NCBI RefSeq assembly: GCF_019688735.1
Contig: NZ_JAIFYA010000002.1
Coordinates: forward strand, 186,001-250,000
Direction: 5' to 3'
DNA from: Thermosulfurimonas sp. F29
Lineage (GTDB): Bacteria; Desulfobacterota; Thermodesulfobacteria; Thermodesulfobacteriales; Thermodesulfobacteriaceae
DNA: 64,000 nucleotides
Part shown: positions 1 to 9,024 of the stretch, piece after piece
Layout of the letters: the number at the start of each line of letters is the position of its first letter
How positions within the stretch are numbered: the first letter of the stretch is position 1
The notes under the pieces: model-generated
Database searches by the model: none
What the model saw: only the letters and a program-made list of their open reading frames with translations
Told to the model about the DNA's origin: nothing
Made by a program: the position numbers and the translations under genes

Positions 1-1319
1 TTCCTTTCGACCCACTCCTGAAAAAAAGGGGAGAGGTCATGTCCCGCTCGGGCCGAAAAGGTCCTTTCCAGGTCGTCCCAGTCCGCTTCTTTAAAAAGAA
101 AACGGTTCACAAATTCCCTCAGACTTTCCTGAAAGACCCGCCTTCCCAGCTTTTGTTCAAGCATGTAGAAAAGGAACGCTCCCTTTCCGTATCCTATAGC
201 TTGAGCGCAGCGATTCGTTCTCCGTATAAAACGGGAGAGAGGAAAGAGGTCCTCATTCCCGCACCAGGTCTCGTGAGCGATGAGGAGATCCTTTCGGTAT
301 CTCACCCCCTTTCCCCTTTTTTCCGCCTGTCTCCAGTCCCCGAGATAGGTTACCAGACCTTCTGACCAGTTGGCCTTTCGGGGATAAACTCCACATCCGA
401 ACCACTGATGCAGAATTTCATGAGGTAGGGAGGTTTCCGGAATAAAGGGAAGTCGAAGGACCCTTTCACCGAAAAATATCAGCGTGGGATAAGCTTCCCC
501 TAACTCTTTACTTATTTCCACAATAGAAAGACGTCGATAGGGGAAAGCCCCCAGCAGGTTTTTGTACTCCTCAATGTAGGCAAGAGAGCGTTTCAGGTAA
601 TTTTCGGCAAGCTCCGGATCCGGTTTTTTCAGATAAAGGGCTACGGTAAGAGATCCCCGGGTGCGATAATAATATTCGTATTTTCCGTAAACCAGAGGAG
701 GAGGGGGGGCGGGATGGTTCAGGATAAAAGTATAAATCCTGCGGCGTTTTAGGGTCTTGATTGCCAGCCGTTCGGCCGAGGAGATGGCCTTTAGACCGGC
801 GGGAAGTTCCACGGTAAGGGTGTAATAGGCCAATCCCTCAGGGGAAGGGAACCATGTTCCGAACAGGAGTCCTTCCCGTATTCCCAGGAAGCCCCCTCTT
901 TCCTTCCATTCGGCCGGGGGAAAAATTCCCCTGAAAAGGATCTCCAGTTTTTCCGTCTTACCCACGGTTAGGATCCGTAACTGACCTTCTTCCACTTCCG
1001 GCCGGATGGGCCGTCCACCCAGAAGCACCCTGCCCAGGTAGAGATTCTTTACCAGGATCCTGTTTACCCGATTTCGAGGGAGTTCAATCAGACACCTCCC
1101 GCTCAGAGTATGTCTTTCCGGATTGACCCTGACCCATACTTTAACCCTGGGGAGCCGGGAAGATGAAAGTCCGGTAGAACTTAAGAGGAGGAGTACAAAT
1201 AGACTAAACGAGAAAGTTAGCCACCACTTCCGGCAAAAAACCGAAGTGAAAATGGATGTAAGAGGCCACGAGATTTTCCCGGACCACCCCGAAGGTTTCC
1301 ACCGTGCGTCCTTCCGCAT
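1..1319 (-). CDS. M1-family-like metallopeptidase (gluzincin), C-terminus cut off by window edge
   Basis: Reading the minus strand gives one open frame that runs off the left edge. It carries HEILHQWFG (HExxH zinc motif, codons at 408-422) and, about 15 residues later, a WSEGLVTYLGD segment whose Glu would be the third zinc ligand, as in M1 aminopeptidases. A hydrophobic stretch (FSLFVLLLLSS) near the N-terminus looks like a signal or anchor, so the enzyme probably acts in the periplasm. The only ATG in frame is at 1319, with GAGGTGAG just upstream, but it overlaps the end of the cobyrinate synthase gene by 116 bp and puts about 32 unusual residues before the hydrophobic segment. A non-ATG start near 1250 is possible. 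Substrate unknown. Confidence 0.7.
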   Translation of the reverse strand, partial: MRKDARWKPSGWSGKISWPLTSIFTSVFCRKWWLTFSFSLFVLLLLSSTGLSSSRLPRVKVWVRVNPERHTLSGRCLIELPRNRVNRILVKNLYLGRVLLGGRPIRPEVEEGQLRILTVGKTEKLEILFRGIFPPAEWKERGGFLGIREGLLFGTWFPSPEGLAYYTLTVELPAGLKAISSAERLAIKTLKRRRIYTFILNHPAPPPPLVYGKYEYYYRTRGSLTVALYLKKPDPELAENYLKRSLAYIEEYKNLLGAFPYRRLSIVEISKELGEAYPTLIFFGERVLRLPFIPETSLPHEILHQWFGCGVYPRKANWSEGLVTYLGDWRQAEKRGKGVRYRKDLLIAHETWCGNEDLFPLSRFIRRTNRCAQAIGYGKGAFLFYMLEQKLGRRVFQESLREFVNRFLFKEADWDDLERTFSARAGHDLSPFFQEWVER

Positions 1320-2547
1320 CTCTCACCTCTAAGCCGGAGAGTTCGCCTTTGAGGACCATACTATACCGGAATTCGTGGCCCCTGGCGAGCGAGCCTTTGG
1401 GAAATAAGAAACTGTCCCGGAGAAAACGCACCTCCCGGTACCCCAGAGAGCGCAATCTCCTTTCCATGCGCGCCACTCCGGGAAGGATACCCATCATGGG
1501 ATAAAAGGTTCCCCCGGTTTCTATACCCTCCAGAAGAAACATGAAGCCCCCGCATTCGGCGAGCACCGGAAGCCCCTCCTTTATTCTGCGTAGAAGGGTA
1601 TTCCTGAGATCCGTCCTCCGGGAGAGCTCCTCCGCAAATAGTTCCGGATATCCCCCTCCCAGATATAGGGCCTCCGCCTCCTCGGGAAAGGGGTCCCTCA
1701 GAGGGGAAAAGAAGAGGATCTTCGCCCCGGCCTCCTCGAGAAGATCCAGGTTTTCCCGGTAATAGAAGGAAAAGGCCCGATCCCGGGCCACGGCCACTTT
1801 TTTTCCCGGGATGACCGCAGGGGTGAGCGGGGAGGAGGGGTGGGGCAGGGCAAGGGGTTTTTCGCAGGCCCGATACAGGACGAAGTCCAGGTCCACCCTT
1901 CGGATGAGGGTCTCCCCCCATTGCTCGAGTCTTTCCTCCAGGTCCATTTCCTCGGCCTGTACCAGCCCCAGGTGCCGGGAGGGAAGGGCCAGGATTTCCT
2001 CCCGGGGAATGGCCCCCAGCACCGGGAGATCCAGCCCGGAGACGGCCCGGCGGAGGATCCTTTCGTGTCTGGCGCTTCCCACGCCGTTAAGGATGACGCC
2101 CAGGAAGGTGAGTTCGGGATCGTATTCCAGAAGCCCCTTGAGGAGGGCCGCGGCGGTGGCCGAGAGGCTTTTGGCCGGAAGCACGATGAGCACCGGAAGC
2201 TCCAGGATCCTGGCCACCTCGGCGGTGGAGGCCCGGGGGGTCCCTCCGATCCCGTCAAAGAGCCCCATGACTCCCTCCACCACGGCAAGATCCGCCCCGC
2301 GCATCCCGCGGGACATACTCCTCCGCAGGGCCTCACCCGGGCAGAACCAGGCGTCCAGGTTGTAGCAGGGCCTCCCTGCGGCTCTTTCGAGATAGGCGGG
2401 ATCTATGTAGTCCGGCCCCACCTTGAAGGGGGCCACGGTAATTCCCTTTCGCCGAAAAGCCCTGATGAGCCCGCAGGCGACAACCGTCTTCCCCGCCCCG
2501 CTCCAGGGCGCGGCGATTACAAAGCCACGGACCTTACTTAAGTTCAT
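1204..2547 (-). CDS. cbiA: Cobyrinate a,c-diamide synthase
   Basis: This 447-residue protein amidates the a and c side chains of cobyrinate, using ATP and glutamine, in cobalamin synthesis. The N-terminal BioD-like P-loop is APWSGAGKT, followed by KVGPDYIDPAY and GRPCYNLD, all typical of CbiA/CobB. The C-terminal half is a class I glutamine amidotransferase-like domain with the nucleophile in ECGGFMFLLEG and a late conserved His in SYIHFHFG. I prefer the ATG at 2547 (product MNLSKVRG) over the ATG four codons earlier, because GGTGGG sits 5 nt upstream. It overlaps the end of the preceding pilin-like gene by 14 bp, so it is probably co-transcribed with the pilus genes although unrelated in function. 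No other cobalamin gene is in the window. Confidence 0.93.
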   Translation of the reverse strand: MNLSKVRGFVIAAPWSGAGKTVVACGLIRAFRRKGITVAPFKVGPDYIDPAYLERAAGRPCYNLDAWFCPGEALRRSMSRGMRGADLAVVEGVMGLFDGIGGTPRASTAEVARILELPVLIVLPAKSLSATAAALLKGLLEYDPELTFLGVILNGVGSARHERILRRAVSGLDLPVLGAIPREEILALPSRHLGLVQAEEMDLEERLEQWGETLIRRVDLDFVLYRACEKPLALPHPSSPLTPAVIPGKKVAVARDRAFSFYYRENLDLLEEAGAKILFFSPLRDPFPEEAEALYLGGGYPELFAEELSRRTDLRNTLLRRIKEGLPVLAECGGFMFLLEGIETGGTFYPMMGILPGVARMERRLRSLGYREVRFLRDSFLFPKGSLARGHEFRYSMVLKGELSGLEVRDAEGRTVETFGVVRENLVASYIHFHFGFLPEVVANFLV

Positions 2548-2956
2548 AGCCCACCGCAAGCCAGGCGTAGTCCTGTGTTCCGGGTTTGAAGGCCGCTACC
2601 TCGACATGGTAAAAACGGACTATGAAGAAACGCCGGTCTATGATCTTACAGTAAGCATCGTAGTTCCCGTAGGTTCCCCGGTGATAGTAGTCCGAGGCAA
2701 GGTCTTCCGGGACGGAGTGAGAGGGATTCGCCGGGGGAGAAGGGCAATCTCCTCTCGCACAGGCTTTTCGGATTTCCTCTAGGCAGACCAGGGCTTCGCC
2801 TCTGGCTGCCTCAAGGGCGGTGCTGTATCTTTTTAAGGAGCCGGAAAACCTGGCTCCGTAGAACATTAGAAGGCTTACCCCCAACACCATGACCAGGGCG
2901 GCCAGGGTATAAATCAGGGTGGAGACCAACACGAATCCCCGGCGTTTACCTCTCAC
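2534..2956 (-). CDS. pilX: PilX-like minor pilin / pilus assembly protein
   Basis: A 140-residue protein with an N-terminal prepilin-like segment (RRGFVLVSTLIYTLAALVM) and a short soluble domain holding four cysteines. It sits in the PilX position of a minor pilin operon: its start overlaps the end of the PilW-like gene by 4 bp. Known PilX proteins also begin with a Gly-aliphatic segment without the usual acidic residue, and here residue 5 after the putative Gly-Phe cleavage site is Ser, not Glu. The likely role is in the priming complex at the pilus tip. The family call rests on gene order and the N-terminal segment only. Confidence 0.62.
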   Translation of the reverse strand: MRGKRRGFVLVSTLIYTLAALVMVLGVSLLMFYGARFSGSLKRYSTALEAARGEALVCLEEIRKACARGDCPSPPANPSHSVPEDLASDYYHRGTYGNYDAYCKIIDRRFFIVRFYHVEVAAFKPGTQDYAWLAVGYELK

Positions 2957-3837
2957 AAGGTTCTCCTTTCCAGGTTTTCGAGGGGCGAGTACACTCGAAT
3001 AATCCTCCAGCGATAACCATCGGAGGGAGCCCGCAGAACTTCGTTCACCGGATAACTTATCGGAAATTCGGTAACGGACACGCTCCCGGCCTGACTCTTC
3101 CCCTCCTGAACCAGGAGGTATACGATCACCCGCCGGGCCCGGCGAATCTCCCCGGAGGAAAGGCCCGAGGAGGTCTCACGCCAGGTAAGGGTCCCGTTTC
3201 CTGAAAGATCAAGGCCCACATAAACCCTCATGGCCGCCACGCAATCGAGCACCGGATACGGTCCTCCCGCCGCTCCCACCTCCTCCCTTTCGAGAACGCG
3301 GGTACCCTCTGCGCAATAGTCCGGAACATCTGTGGCTTTCAGGAAATAACGCACCGTGGTGGTACCGTTATAAGCGAATACGAAGTAGAAAGTCTTTTCC
3401 GGACATCCGTCGCAATTACAGGAACAGTTCAAAGGATAGAGTTCATCGTCCAGGGTGATGCAGGATTCCGCTTCCGTAAAGTCACCTTTTCCAAGGTTGT
3501 AAGGGGTTCCATCGAAGCAGTAGCCCCAGCTCAGGGCCCTGCGGCTATCAATATTGGCCGCGGTGGAAAGAAGGGTGATCTCGGTGTCGTTCCAGGAAAG
3601 GATTGGACTGGTTTCGTTTGCGGGAATTCCGAAACCGGTCAGAGAAAGATCTTTTCGGAGGATTTCGATACTCACCGCCTCGGAGAGCTCGCTCTCAAGA
3701 ACGGTTACTTTTCGGACATACTGCCTGAGAAGAATCTGATAGACCTCAAGAAAGGCTCCCAGGGCCAGAAGCCCTATCACCAGGGCTACCAGAAGCTCCA
3801 CCAGGGAAAGTCCCCGGGTCTTATTCCTTCGTCTCAT
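2953..3837 (-). CDS. pilW: PilW-like type IV minor pilin
   Basis: 294 residues. The prepilin peptidase signature TRGLSLVELLVALVIGLLAL (Gly, then Glu5 and a long hydrophobic helix) lies at residues 7-26, followed by a large soluble domain with a CNCDGC cysteine cluster near the middle. Length and position between PilV and PilX match PilW minor pilins of the pilus tip complex. The ATG lies inside the last codons of the PilV-like gene (17-bp overlap), showing tight translational coupling. Confidence 0.75.
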   Translation of the reverse strand: MRRRNKTRGLSLVELLVALVIGLLALGAFLEVYQILLRQYVRKVTVLESELSEAVSIEILRKDLSLTGFGIPANETSPILSWNDTEITLLSTAANIDSRRALSWGYCFDGTPYNLGKGDFTEAESCITLDDELYPLNCSCNCDGCPEKTFYFVFAYNGTTTVRYFLKATDVPDYCAEGTRVLEREEVGAAGGPYPVLDCVAAMRVYVGLDLSGNGTLTWRETSSGLSSGEIRRARRVIVYLLVQEGKSQAGSVSVTEFPISYPVNEVLRAPSDGYRWRIIRVYSPLENLERRTL

Positions 3838-4234
3838 AAGGGGTTATCCAGGTGCGCATTTCCATTTCTTTTTGAACTCCCCGAAAAGAATATTCTACTC
3901 TCACGAAGACTTCCGTTCCGTTTCCGATAAGGGAAGGATCGGTAAAAGTCAGGAGGAAGTCCTTGGAGAGATTCTTTATTCGGTAGGTGTAATTTCCCGT
4001 GCAGGTCCCGCCCCCGCAGTCGGTGAAACCGAAACAGGGAGCGCCCAGACGCAGTTCCTCCAGACAGGCCGCGGCCAGGCGTGCAGCCTCCCGGCGGAAG
4101 ACGGATTCCAGTTCCCTGCTCACGAAGATTCTCATGGCCTCGAGAATTCCCACGGCTATGATGAGAAGAATCATGAGACTCACCATGACCTCCACCAGGG
4201 AGTACCCCTTTAGCGACAGTTTTCGTCGTTGCAC
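3821..4234 (-). CDS. pilV: PilV-like type IV minor pilin
   Basis: About 137 residues with the prepilin motif KGYSLVEVMVSLMILLIIAV near the N-terminus (Glu5 present), then a short globular part with paired cysteines in a Cys-rich CGGGTC loop. I chose the GTG at 4234 (product MQRRKLSLKG), preceded by GGAG at a good distance. The alternative TTG at 4249 would lengthen the overlap with the FimT-like gene. The neighbours (FimT upstream, PilW downstream, PilY1 first) identify it as the PilV member of the tip-initiation complex. Confidence 0.75.
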   Translation of the reverse strand: MQRRKLSLKGYSLVEVMVSLMILLIIAVGILEAMRIFVSRELESVFRREAARLAAACLEELRLGAPCFGFTDCGGGTCTGNYTYRIKNLSKDFLLTFTDPSLIGNGTEVFVRVEYSFRGVQKEMEMRTWITPYETKE

Positions 4235-4713
4235 GGCCCGCCGCTCCAAGTTCCAAAGGATATTCTTACCCTGTTTATTTTGATACAGTTTCGCACCGTC
4301 AGGGTCCCGTTATCCTCCGGGCAGATGCTCATGAGATTAGAGGTGAATCCTTCGGGCTTAAAGAGAATATATCGACTTCGGAGGCTGTGCTGGAAAGTAT
4401 TTCGTAGATTTATAACCTTTATCCGGAGGTCATCTCTATCCTCTATGTCTTCGTCCAAGGGGGAGGAGGCGTCGCAGCGTATTTCAAGGGTATCGAAGGT
4501 TTCTCCTCCGAACCATACCCCGCAGGCCCGTTTGCGGACGAAGGCCAGCCTCTGGGCCTCTTTTAAGGAGGCGTAAATCCTTTCCAGATCCCGTTTAAGG
4601 AACCAGCGATGGAGCACTCCCTGAATCCCCGAAAGTCCGAAACCGGCCAGAACCACCAGCAGAGCCATCACCACCAGAAGTTCTATCAAGGTCAAACCCT
4701 TTACCGGCTTCAC
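4210..4713 (-). CDS. fimT: FimT/GspH-type minor pseudopilin
   Basis: About 167 residues. The prepilin segment KGLTLIELLVVMALLVVLAG is followed by HRWFLKRDLERIYASLKEAQ, the pattern of GspH/FimT-like minor pilins, and then a beta-rich domain with cysteines. The frame stays open far upstream into the PilY1 coding region, but the only sensible start is the GTG at 4713, which overlaps the PilY1 stop codon. That places the prepilin leader (MKPVKG) at a normal length of 6 residues. A TTG a few codons earlier is the alternative. Confidence 0.75.
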   Translation of the reverse strand: MKPVKGLTLIELLVVMALLVVLAGFGLSGIQGVLHRWFLKRDLERIYASLKEAQRLAFVRKRACGVWFGGETFDTLEIRCDASSPLDEDIEDRDDLRIKVINLRNTFQHSLRSRYILFKPEGFTSNLMSICPEDNGTLTVRNCIKINRVRISFGTWSGGPCNDENCR

Positions 4714-7700
4714 TTTTCGAACCAATAGATTATCCGCCCCCGCAGTCCCTCCCCGGGAGAAACCAGAAGGGGCGGGGAAGGGGAAGGCGTGCCCACGAAC
4801 CACCGGGTGGCTCTTCCGCCTTTTAAGGGAAAGTTCTCCGGTTTGATTTCTATTTTCTCTATGTTTCCCCGAGAGAGCTGCAGAAAGAGTGTGCCCACGG
4901 CCCGGGTGATGGAGGAGCCGTTGTCGCATTCCATGGCTAACACCCTGGTCCTTCCTCCGAATCCGCAAACATCCGCGGTGGGTTCCATGGTGACGAATAA
5001 GGAAATGTTGTCTTTGAAGAGGGGATCGGTGATAGAACGCTCCTTACCGTAGGTGATTCCTCCCACGGTTTCTCCGAGATCCAGAGTTACGGACCACTCG
5101 CCATTTAATTCCGTAGAGGCGGCCCAGTTATTTGTGGGATCCAGTTTAATTCCTCCCAGAGTTTCCCTTCCCTCGCCAGATGGATCCTCTTTATAAAACC
5201 AACGGCCTGTAGCGTAGTAAATCCACGGTGCCCCTTTACACTTTCCCGCAAGTACCCGTGTAGTTACGGGACCTATATCGGTTTTGTAAACCTGAAAAGT
5301 CCATTCTAATGAATTAGACGAGTTCACCACCGCCGCCGCAACAATTCCCTTCCAGCTTTGGGTGGAGTTGTCCCAGTAGGTCAGTCCAAAGGGGACGAGA
5401 TCCGTGTTTCCGTCCTCGTTGTAGTCCAGGCCGGAGGTAAAAAGGCGGCCTCCGAAGCCCTTGGTCGAAGAACTCAATCCCAGTGGAGAGTTTAAGTCTA
5501 TTTCGTATATTTTGGGTTTGGGATTAATATCTTCTGTATAAGCCACGGTGTAATTGTCGGGATCCAGCTCCAAAACGAAGGCCCTCGGCGGCAGAGCAGC
5601 ACTTCCGTTGTAGCTGGTAGGTCCGGAAAGGAACATTACAAAGGGTGTACCTTGATAATAAATCAGGGCCGGACCGGAGAGGGTGAAGCCCAGATCCGGA
5701 TCGGCGAATTCCCACAGAAATTTGGGATCTTCAGGATCGGTTACATCCAGGGCGAAGTAGGAGGAAAGCCCCACACAGGAATTAGAGTCCGGTGAATATC
5801 TGCCCGGGCTCGGACAGGTGTCTTCCGGGGGGATAACACAATTAGTGGCATTATCACACCCGACCGCTCCTCCCAGGCGCATTCCTCCGATGAGGATCAG
5901 TTTCTCCGGGCGCCCATCCCGATTTCGATCCACCGGGTAAAGGAAGGGTTCCAGGTCTACATAGTAAAGGTGACAGTATCCCGGATCGGCAAGGTAGCGC
6001 AGGTAGGGAAGGGCGTTTTTCGGAGCAAAGGCCCAGAGCTCTTCACCCAGACGATTCGTCGTACAAAGAATATTCGTATCGTCGCAGATTCTGGCTAGCT
6101 GTCCCTTCCCCAGGCCGTCGTAGCGTTTCTTTCCCAGTCTAAAGGCATGGAGCAGGCCGTCGTTGGCCCCCACATAGACCACGGAATAACCGGGATAGTC
6201 CACCACGAGGGGGGTGGAATATACTATGTCTCCCAGTTTCCAGGTCCTGTTTTCGGTGCCCACCGTAAAGGTCCGGTTTCTCCAGCCGGGCTGATCCTTT
6301 CCGTAGATGTAGTCTATAAGGTCCACCACCGCCAGACCGTTTTCTGAAAAAGTCACCCCTCGAAAACTTTCCCCGTTCTCGTCAACATAACCGTCTTTGT
6401 CCTCGTCTCCTAAAAGGGAATAATCCCTTTGGGATAGGTCCACCAGTTCGTAAGTTGCATTAGTAAGGTCTACCGGGGTTTCGGGAAAGAGGGAATTCAA
6501 GGCGGCGGGGGTGTAGATCTTCCTCTCGTCGGCCCGGGTCTGGGAGAGTTTCCTTCCGGCCTCCCAGACCTTGACGGGGGAGTTCTCTCCGGTGAGGGTG
6601 TTAAGATGGAGGTAGGTCTCTTTTGGGGTGCGGGAGGCCTCGGTGCCGTTGCAGGCACTTTCGTAGGCCTTTATGGTGGTTTCTCCGGTGGCATTTTCTA
6701 CGACGAAATGTAAGATGTAGTCTCCACCGGGCTCTCCCGTGGGAGAACACAGGTCCAGAATTTTGTTTTCCACCGTGTCCTCTCGGATGTTCCTGTTCGT
6801 GCCGAAGGCGTATAGCCAAAAGACATTCACGAACCCCGCCCAGGTAAGATCACTCTCCGGCACCTTCGGATAGAACACGGCCTGTATCAGGTTTACTCCC
6901 ACTTCACGCTTCTGGGTCTGAGCCGACACCGAAGTGCCGGCCGAGGCCCTGGCGAGGATGCTGCGTAGAAAACGGAGTAGATAGTTCTTTATCTGGATGG
7001 CCGTGGAGGCCTTGAGAAATGTGTCCGGCTGACCGTCCCCGTTTTGATCCCAATCCGGAGAGGAAGAGGGCAGAGGAGTACAAGCGCTGCCTTTACCACA
7101 GTTGGGTTCACTACAACAATCATCCATACGACAGGTGTCTTGTGGATATCCTGTAAGATCGTCGGGCCAGTCTCCGTGATTCAGATCAAAGGATCCGTAC
7201 ATGGCTACATTTTTGAGGGACTGTTCTCCGGTACCCCCTAAAAAGAGTCCCAGGGCGTAAACCTGCTGGACGCGGATGTCGGCTCCGTTCAAAGTCCGGA
7301 GCACATCATGGTGCATGCGGTAGGCCGGAACCACCGGATCCGCGGAATTGTCTTCATAGCCCGTATCTATACTACAGGATGGAGTATTCCACTGACCATC
7401 GGAGGCCAGGATGACGAAATTTTTGGCACAGGGCACCGCGGTACAATTAGTGTGGTCGTACGCGCAAAAGTACTGCGGGTCCTTGTAGGTTCCGGGGGCG
7501 AGGTCGAAGTCGTTGGCATAGTTATGGTCGTCCTGTTGTTTAAAGTAATCGTAGGCCTCCCACATGGCCGGGCCTGTACTTGTTCTTCCATCAGGAGATA
7601 TGTAATTTATGAACCGTATAAGGTGGGTATAAGGATGGTCCGGGTCGGCGTTCCCGGGCTGGCCAAAACCGGTGTAGGGATAATCTCCCAAATAAATCTT

Positions 7701-8348
7701 TTCTGCCCTGATCTGAGTAGAGTAAAAAAGGGCCCCAAAGCGAGGGCGGGGGCTCTGCTTCTCCATCTCCTGGAGGACACCTTTAATCCTGCTTGTAGGG
7801 ACTTCTACCAACTCTCCTGAATAAGTTTCTAGAGTACAGGTGTTTTCGTTGCAGGAACTGCTCAGGGCAGGATCACAGTTGGGATCATCAAGACCGTTAC
7901 ATGCCTCTGGCCTTCCTCCGGTAAGAGCCCATCTTAGGAGATCTATCCGAGTCATTAGAGCGAAATTTAATTGGTTGCCAGAACAGATTCCCGAGGGAGA
8001 GAAAATAATGTAACACCCCCTCCTGGTATAAAATACTTGGCCATTTAAATTGCAGTTTATGGGATCGGTGGTTTCTTTCCATATACCTTCTATCTCTTTG
8101 TAATGTTTCTCAGGGATGAAGTATCCTTCGTAAATTTCCGTGCCATTGTAGGAAGGAACATTACATTGCCAGTTACTGAAGTAAGCATTCCAGCTCATGC
8201 TACCGCTCACATCGATGACTAGAAGGATATTCGGAGAAACGGCGGTGGTCAAAAAGGGAGGGGTGGAACAGTAGTTGGCCCCTTCAGCCTTAGGAGTGTA
8301 GAGAAAAAACGAGGCTATGAGAAGGAAAAAAAGTAGAAACCTACTCAT
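4710..8348 (-). CDS. pilY1: PilY1-like type IV pilus tip adhesin
   Basis: 1212 residues. A signal peptide (about residues 1-23, ending in PKAEG) leads into a von Willebrand A-like domain with the MIDAS motif DVSGSMSWN at about residue 46. The C-terminal half resembles the PilY1 beta-propeller, with calcium-loop-like acidic segments such as DRNRDGRPE and DKDGYVDENGE. PilY1 proteins sit at the pilus tip, bind surfaces or host matrix, regulate retraction and prime assembly with the minor pilins encoded next. The gene follows a small exported protein with an 8-bp overlap and leads directly into fimT-pilV-pilW-pilX. Cysteine content is high (for example DDCCSEPNCGKGSAC), suggesting disulfides in the exported part. 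Confidence 0.9.
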   Translation of the reverse strand: MSRFLLFFLLIASFFLYTPKAEGANYCSTPPFLTTAVSPNILLVIDVSGSMSWNAYFSNWQCNVPSYNGTEIYEGYFIPEKHYKEIEGIWKETTDPINCNLNGQVFYTRRGCYIIFSPSGICSGNQLNFALMTRIDLLRWALTGGRPEACNGLDDPNCDPALSSSCNENTCTLETYSGELVEVPTSRIKGVLQEMEKQSPRPRFGALFYSTQIRAEKIYLGDYPYTGFGQPGNADPDHPYTHLIRFINYISPDGRTSTGPAMWEAYDYFKQQDDHNYANDFDLAPGTYKDPQYFCAYDHTNCTAVPCAKNFVILASDGQWNTPSCSIDTGYEDNSADPVVPAYRMHHDVLRTLNGADIRVQQVYALGLFLGGTGEQSLKNVAMYGSFDLNHGDWPDDLTGYPQDTCRMDDCCSEPNCGKGSACTPLPSSSPDWDQNGDGQPDTFLKASTAIQIKNYLLRFLRSILARASAGTSVSAQTQKREVGVNLIQAVFYPKVPESDLTWAGFVNVFWLYAFGTNRNIREDTVENKILDLCSPTGEPGGDYILHFVVENATGETTIKAYESACNGTEASRTPKETYLHLNTLTGENSPVKVWEAGRKLSQTRADERKIYTPAALNSLFPETPVDLTNATYELVDLSQRDYSLLGDEDKDGYVDENGESFRGVTFSENGLAVVDLIDYIYGKDQPGWRNRTFTVGTENRTWKLGDIVYSTPLVVDYPGYSVVYVGANDGLLHAFRLGKKRYDGLGKGQLARICDDTNILCTTNRLGEELWAFAPKNALPYLRYLADPGYCHLYYVDLEPFLYPVDRNRDGRPEKLILIGGMRLGGAVGCDNATNCVIPPEDTCPSPGRYSPDSNSCVGLSSYFALDVTDPEDPKFLWEFADPDLGFTLSGPALIYYQGTPFVMFLSGPTSYNGSAALPPRAFVLELDPDNYTVAYTEDINPKPKIYEIDLNSPLGLSSSTKGFGGRLFTSGLDYNEDGNTDLVPFGLTYWDNSTQSWKGIVAAAVVNSSNSLEWTFQVYKTDIGPVTTRVLAGKCKGAPWIYYATGRWFYKEDPSGEGRETLGGIKLDPTNNWAASTELNGEWSVTLDLGETVGGITYGKERSITDPLFKDNISLFVTMEPTADVCGFGGRTRVLAMECDNGSSITRAVGTLFLQLSRGNIEKIEIKPENFPLKGGRATRWFVGTPSPSPPLLVSPGEGLRGRIIYWFEK

Positions 8349-8658
8349 GAATAATTTTCTTTTCCTTACCTCTAATAGGGATGATTTCCTCGGGTTTTAA
8401 GGAAAAACTTTCCTTTTGACACCTGGAGCCAGGTAGACTAACGCAGATCGTGGAACCGGGAGATAATTCAGGGAAACTACCCTTTAGGCTTATCCTTTTT
8501 TCACCCCTGCAGGTCTCCTGAGGAAAGTAAACCACCAGGGAAGAACCTTTCATTCTCTTAACTTTTCCGCAAAGAAGCAACTCGTCTAAAGCCCGGAGAG
8601 GGGCTCCTTTTAAGTTTAGAAAAACCATAAATATAGTCAACCAGTAGAACTTTTTCAT
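8341..8658 (-). CDS. Small exported protein of unknown function, first gene of pilus tip operon
   Basis: 105 residues with a clear signal peptide (KKFYWLTIFMVFLNLKG) and a small basic domain with four cysteines (LLCGK, ETCRG, TICVS, SRCQK) spaced so that two disulfides are possible. I do not recognise a family. It overlaps the PilY1 start by 8 bp, so it probably works with the pilus tip proteins, for example as a periplasmic pilot or regulator. AT-rich sequence just upstream (TATTAT at about 8665) may hold the operon promoter. Confidence 0.6.
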   Translation of the reverse strand: MKKFYWLTIFMVFLNLKGAPLRALDELLLCGKVKRMKGSSLVVYFPQETCRGEKRISLKGSFPELSPGSTICVSLPGSRCQKESFSLKPEEIIPIRGKEKKIIHE

Positions 8659-8735
8659 ACTTTCATAATATTATTTGCCTTTTTCTCCTGCGTGAAGTGT
8701 CCGCGCAAAATTCGTGGAAAAATCGTGGAAAAATT

Positions 8736-8886
8736 TTAAAGCAAGCGGGCTTCGAGATCCGAAACCGTCCGGCGTTTCGGATCAAAGGCCACCGCCATGT
8801 ACAGACGCCCCGGTGATTCAAAACCTCGGCCTCTACCCGGTGGCCCAGGAGATTGAGCGCCAGATAGAAAACCGTGTGGAAGAATC
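8736..8886 (-). pseudogene. Remnant of a PD-(D/E)XK nuclease-like (DUF1703/PDDEXK_9) C-terminus
   Basis: On the minus strand one frame encodes FHTVFYLALNLLGHRVEAEV, which matches the typical entry into the nuclease-like domain of the AAA-ATPase/DUF1703 family. Another frame immediately downstream encodes RLYMAVAFDPKRRTVSDLEA followed by a stop at 8736, which matches the typical last residues of the same family. The roughly 80 residues normally between them, including the catalytic D/E-x-K strand, are absent, and the two pieces are in different frames. It is therefore a decayed gene with an internal deletion. The rest of 8660-9024 shows no other coding signal. Confidence 0.55.
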
Positions 8887-9024
8887 AGCCTATTCTTCCT
8901 TAAGTGCAATTTAAAACCGATTTCTTATCAATGCTTTCAAAAATCCTGCTTTCCGTTAACCAGAAACCAGGGTAGGAGCAACCGGACGGTCTCGTGGAGG
9001 CAAGAGAGGCAAAGACAAAGAGGT

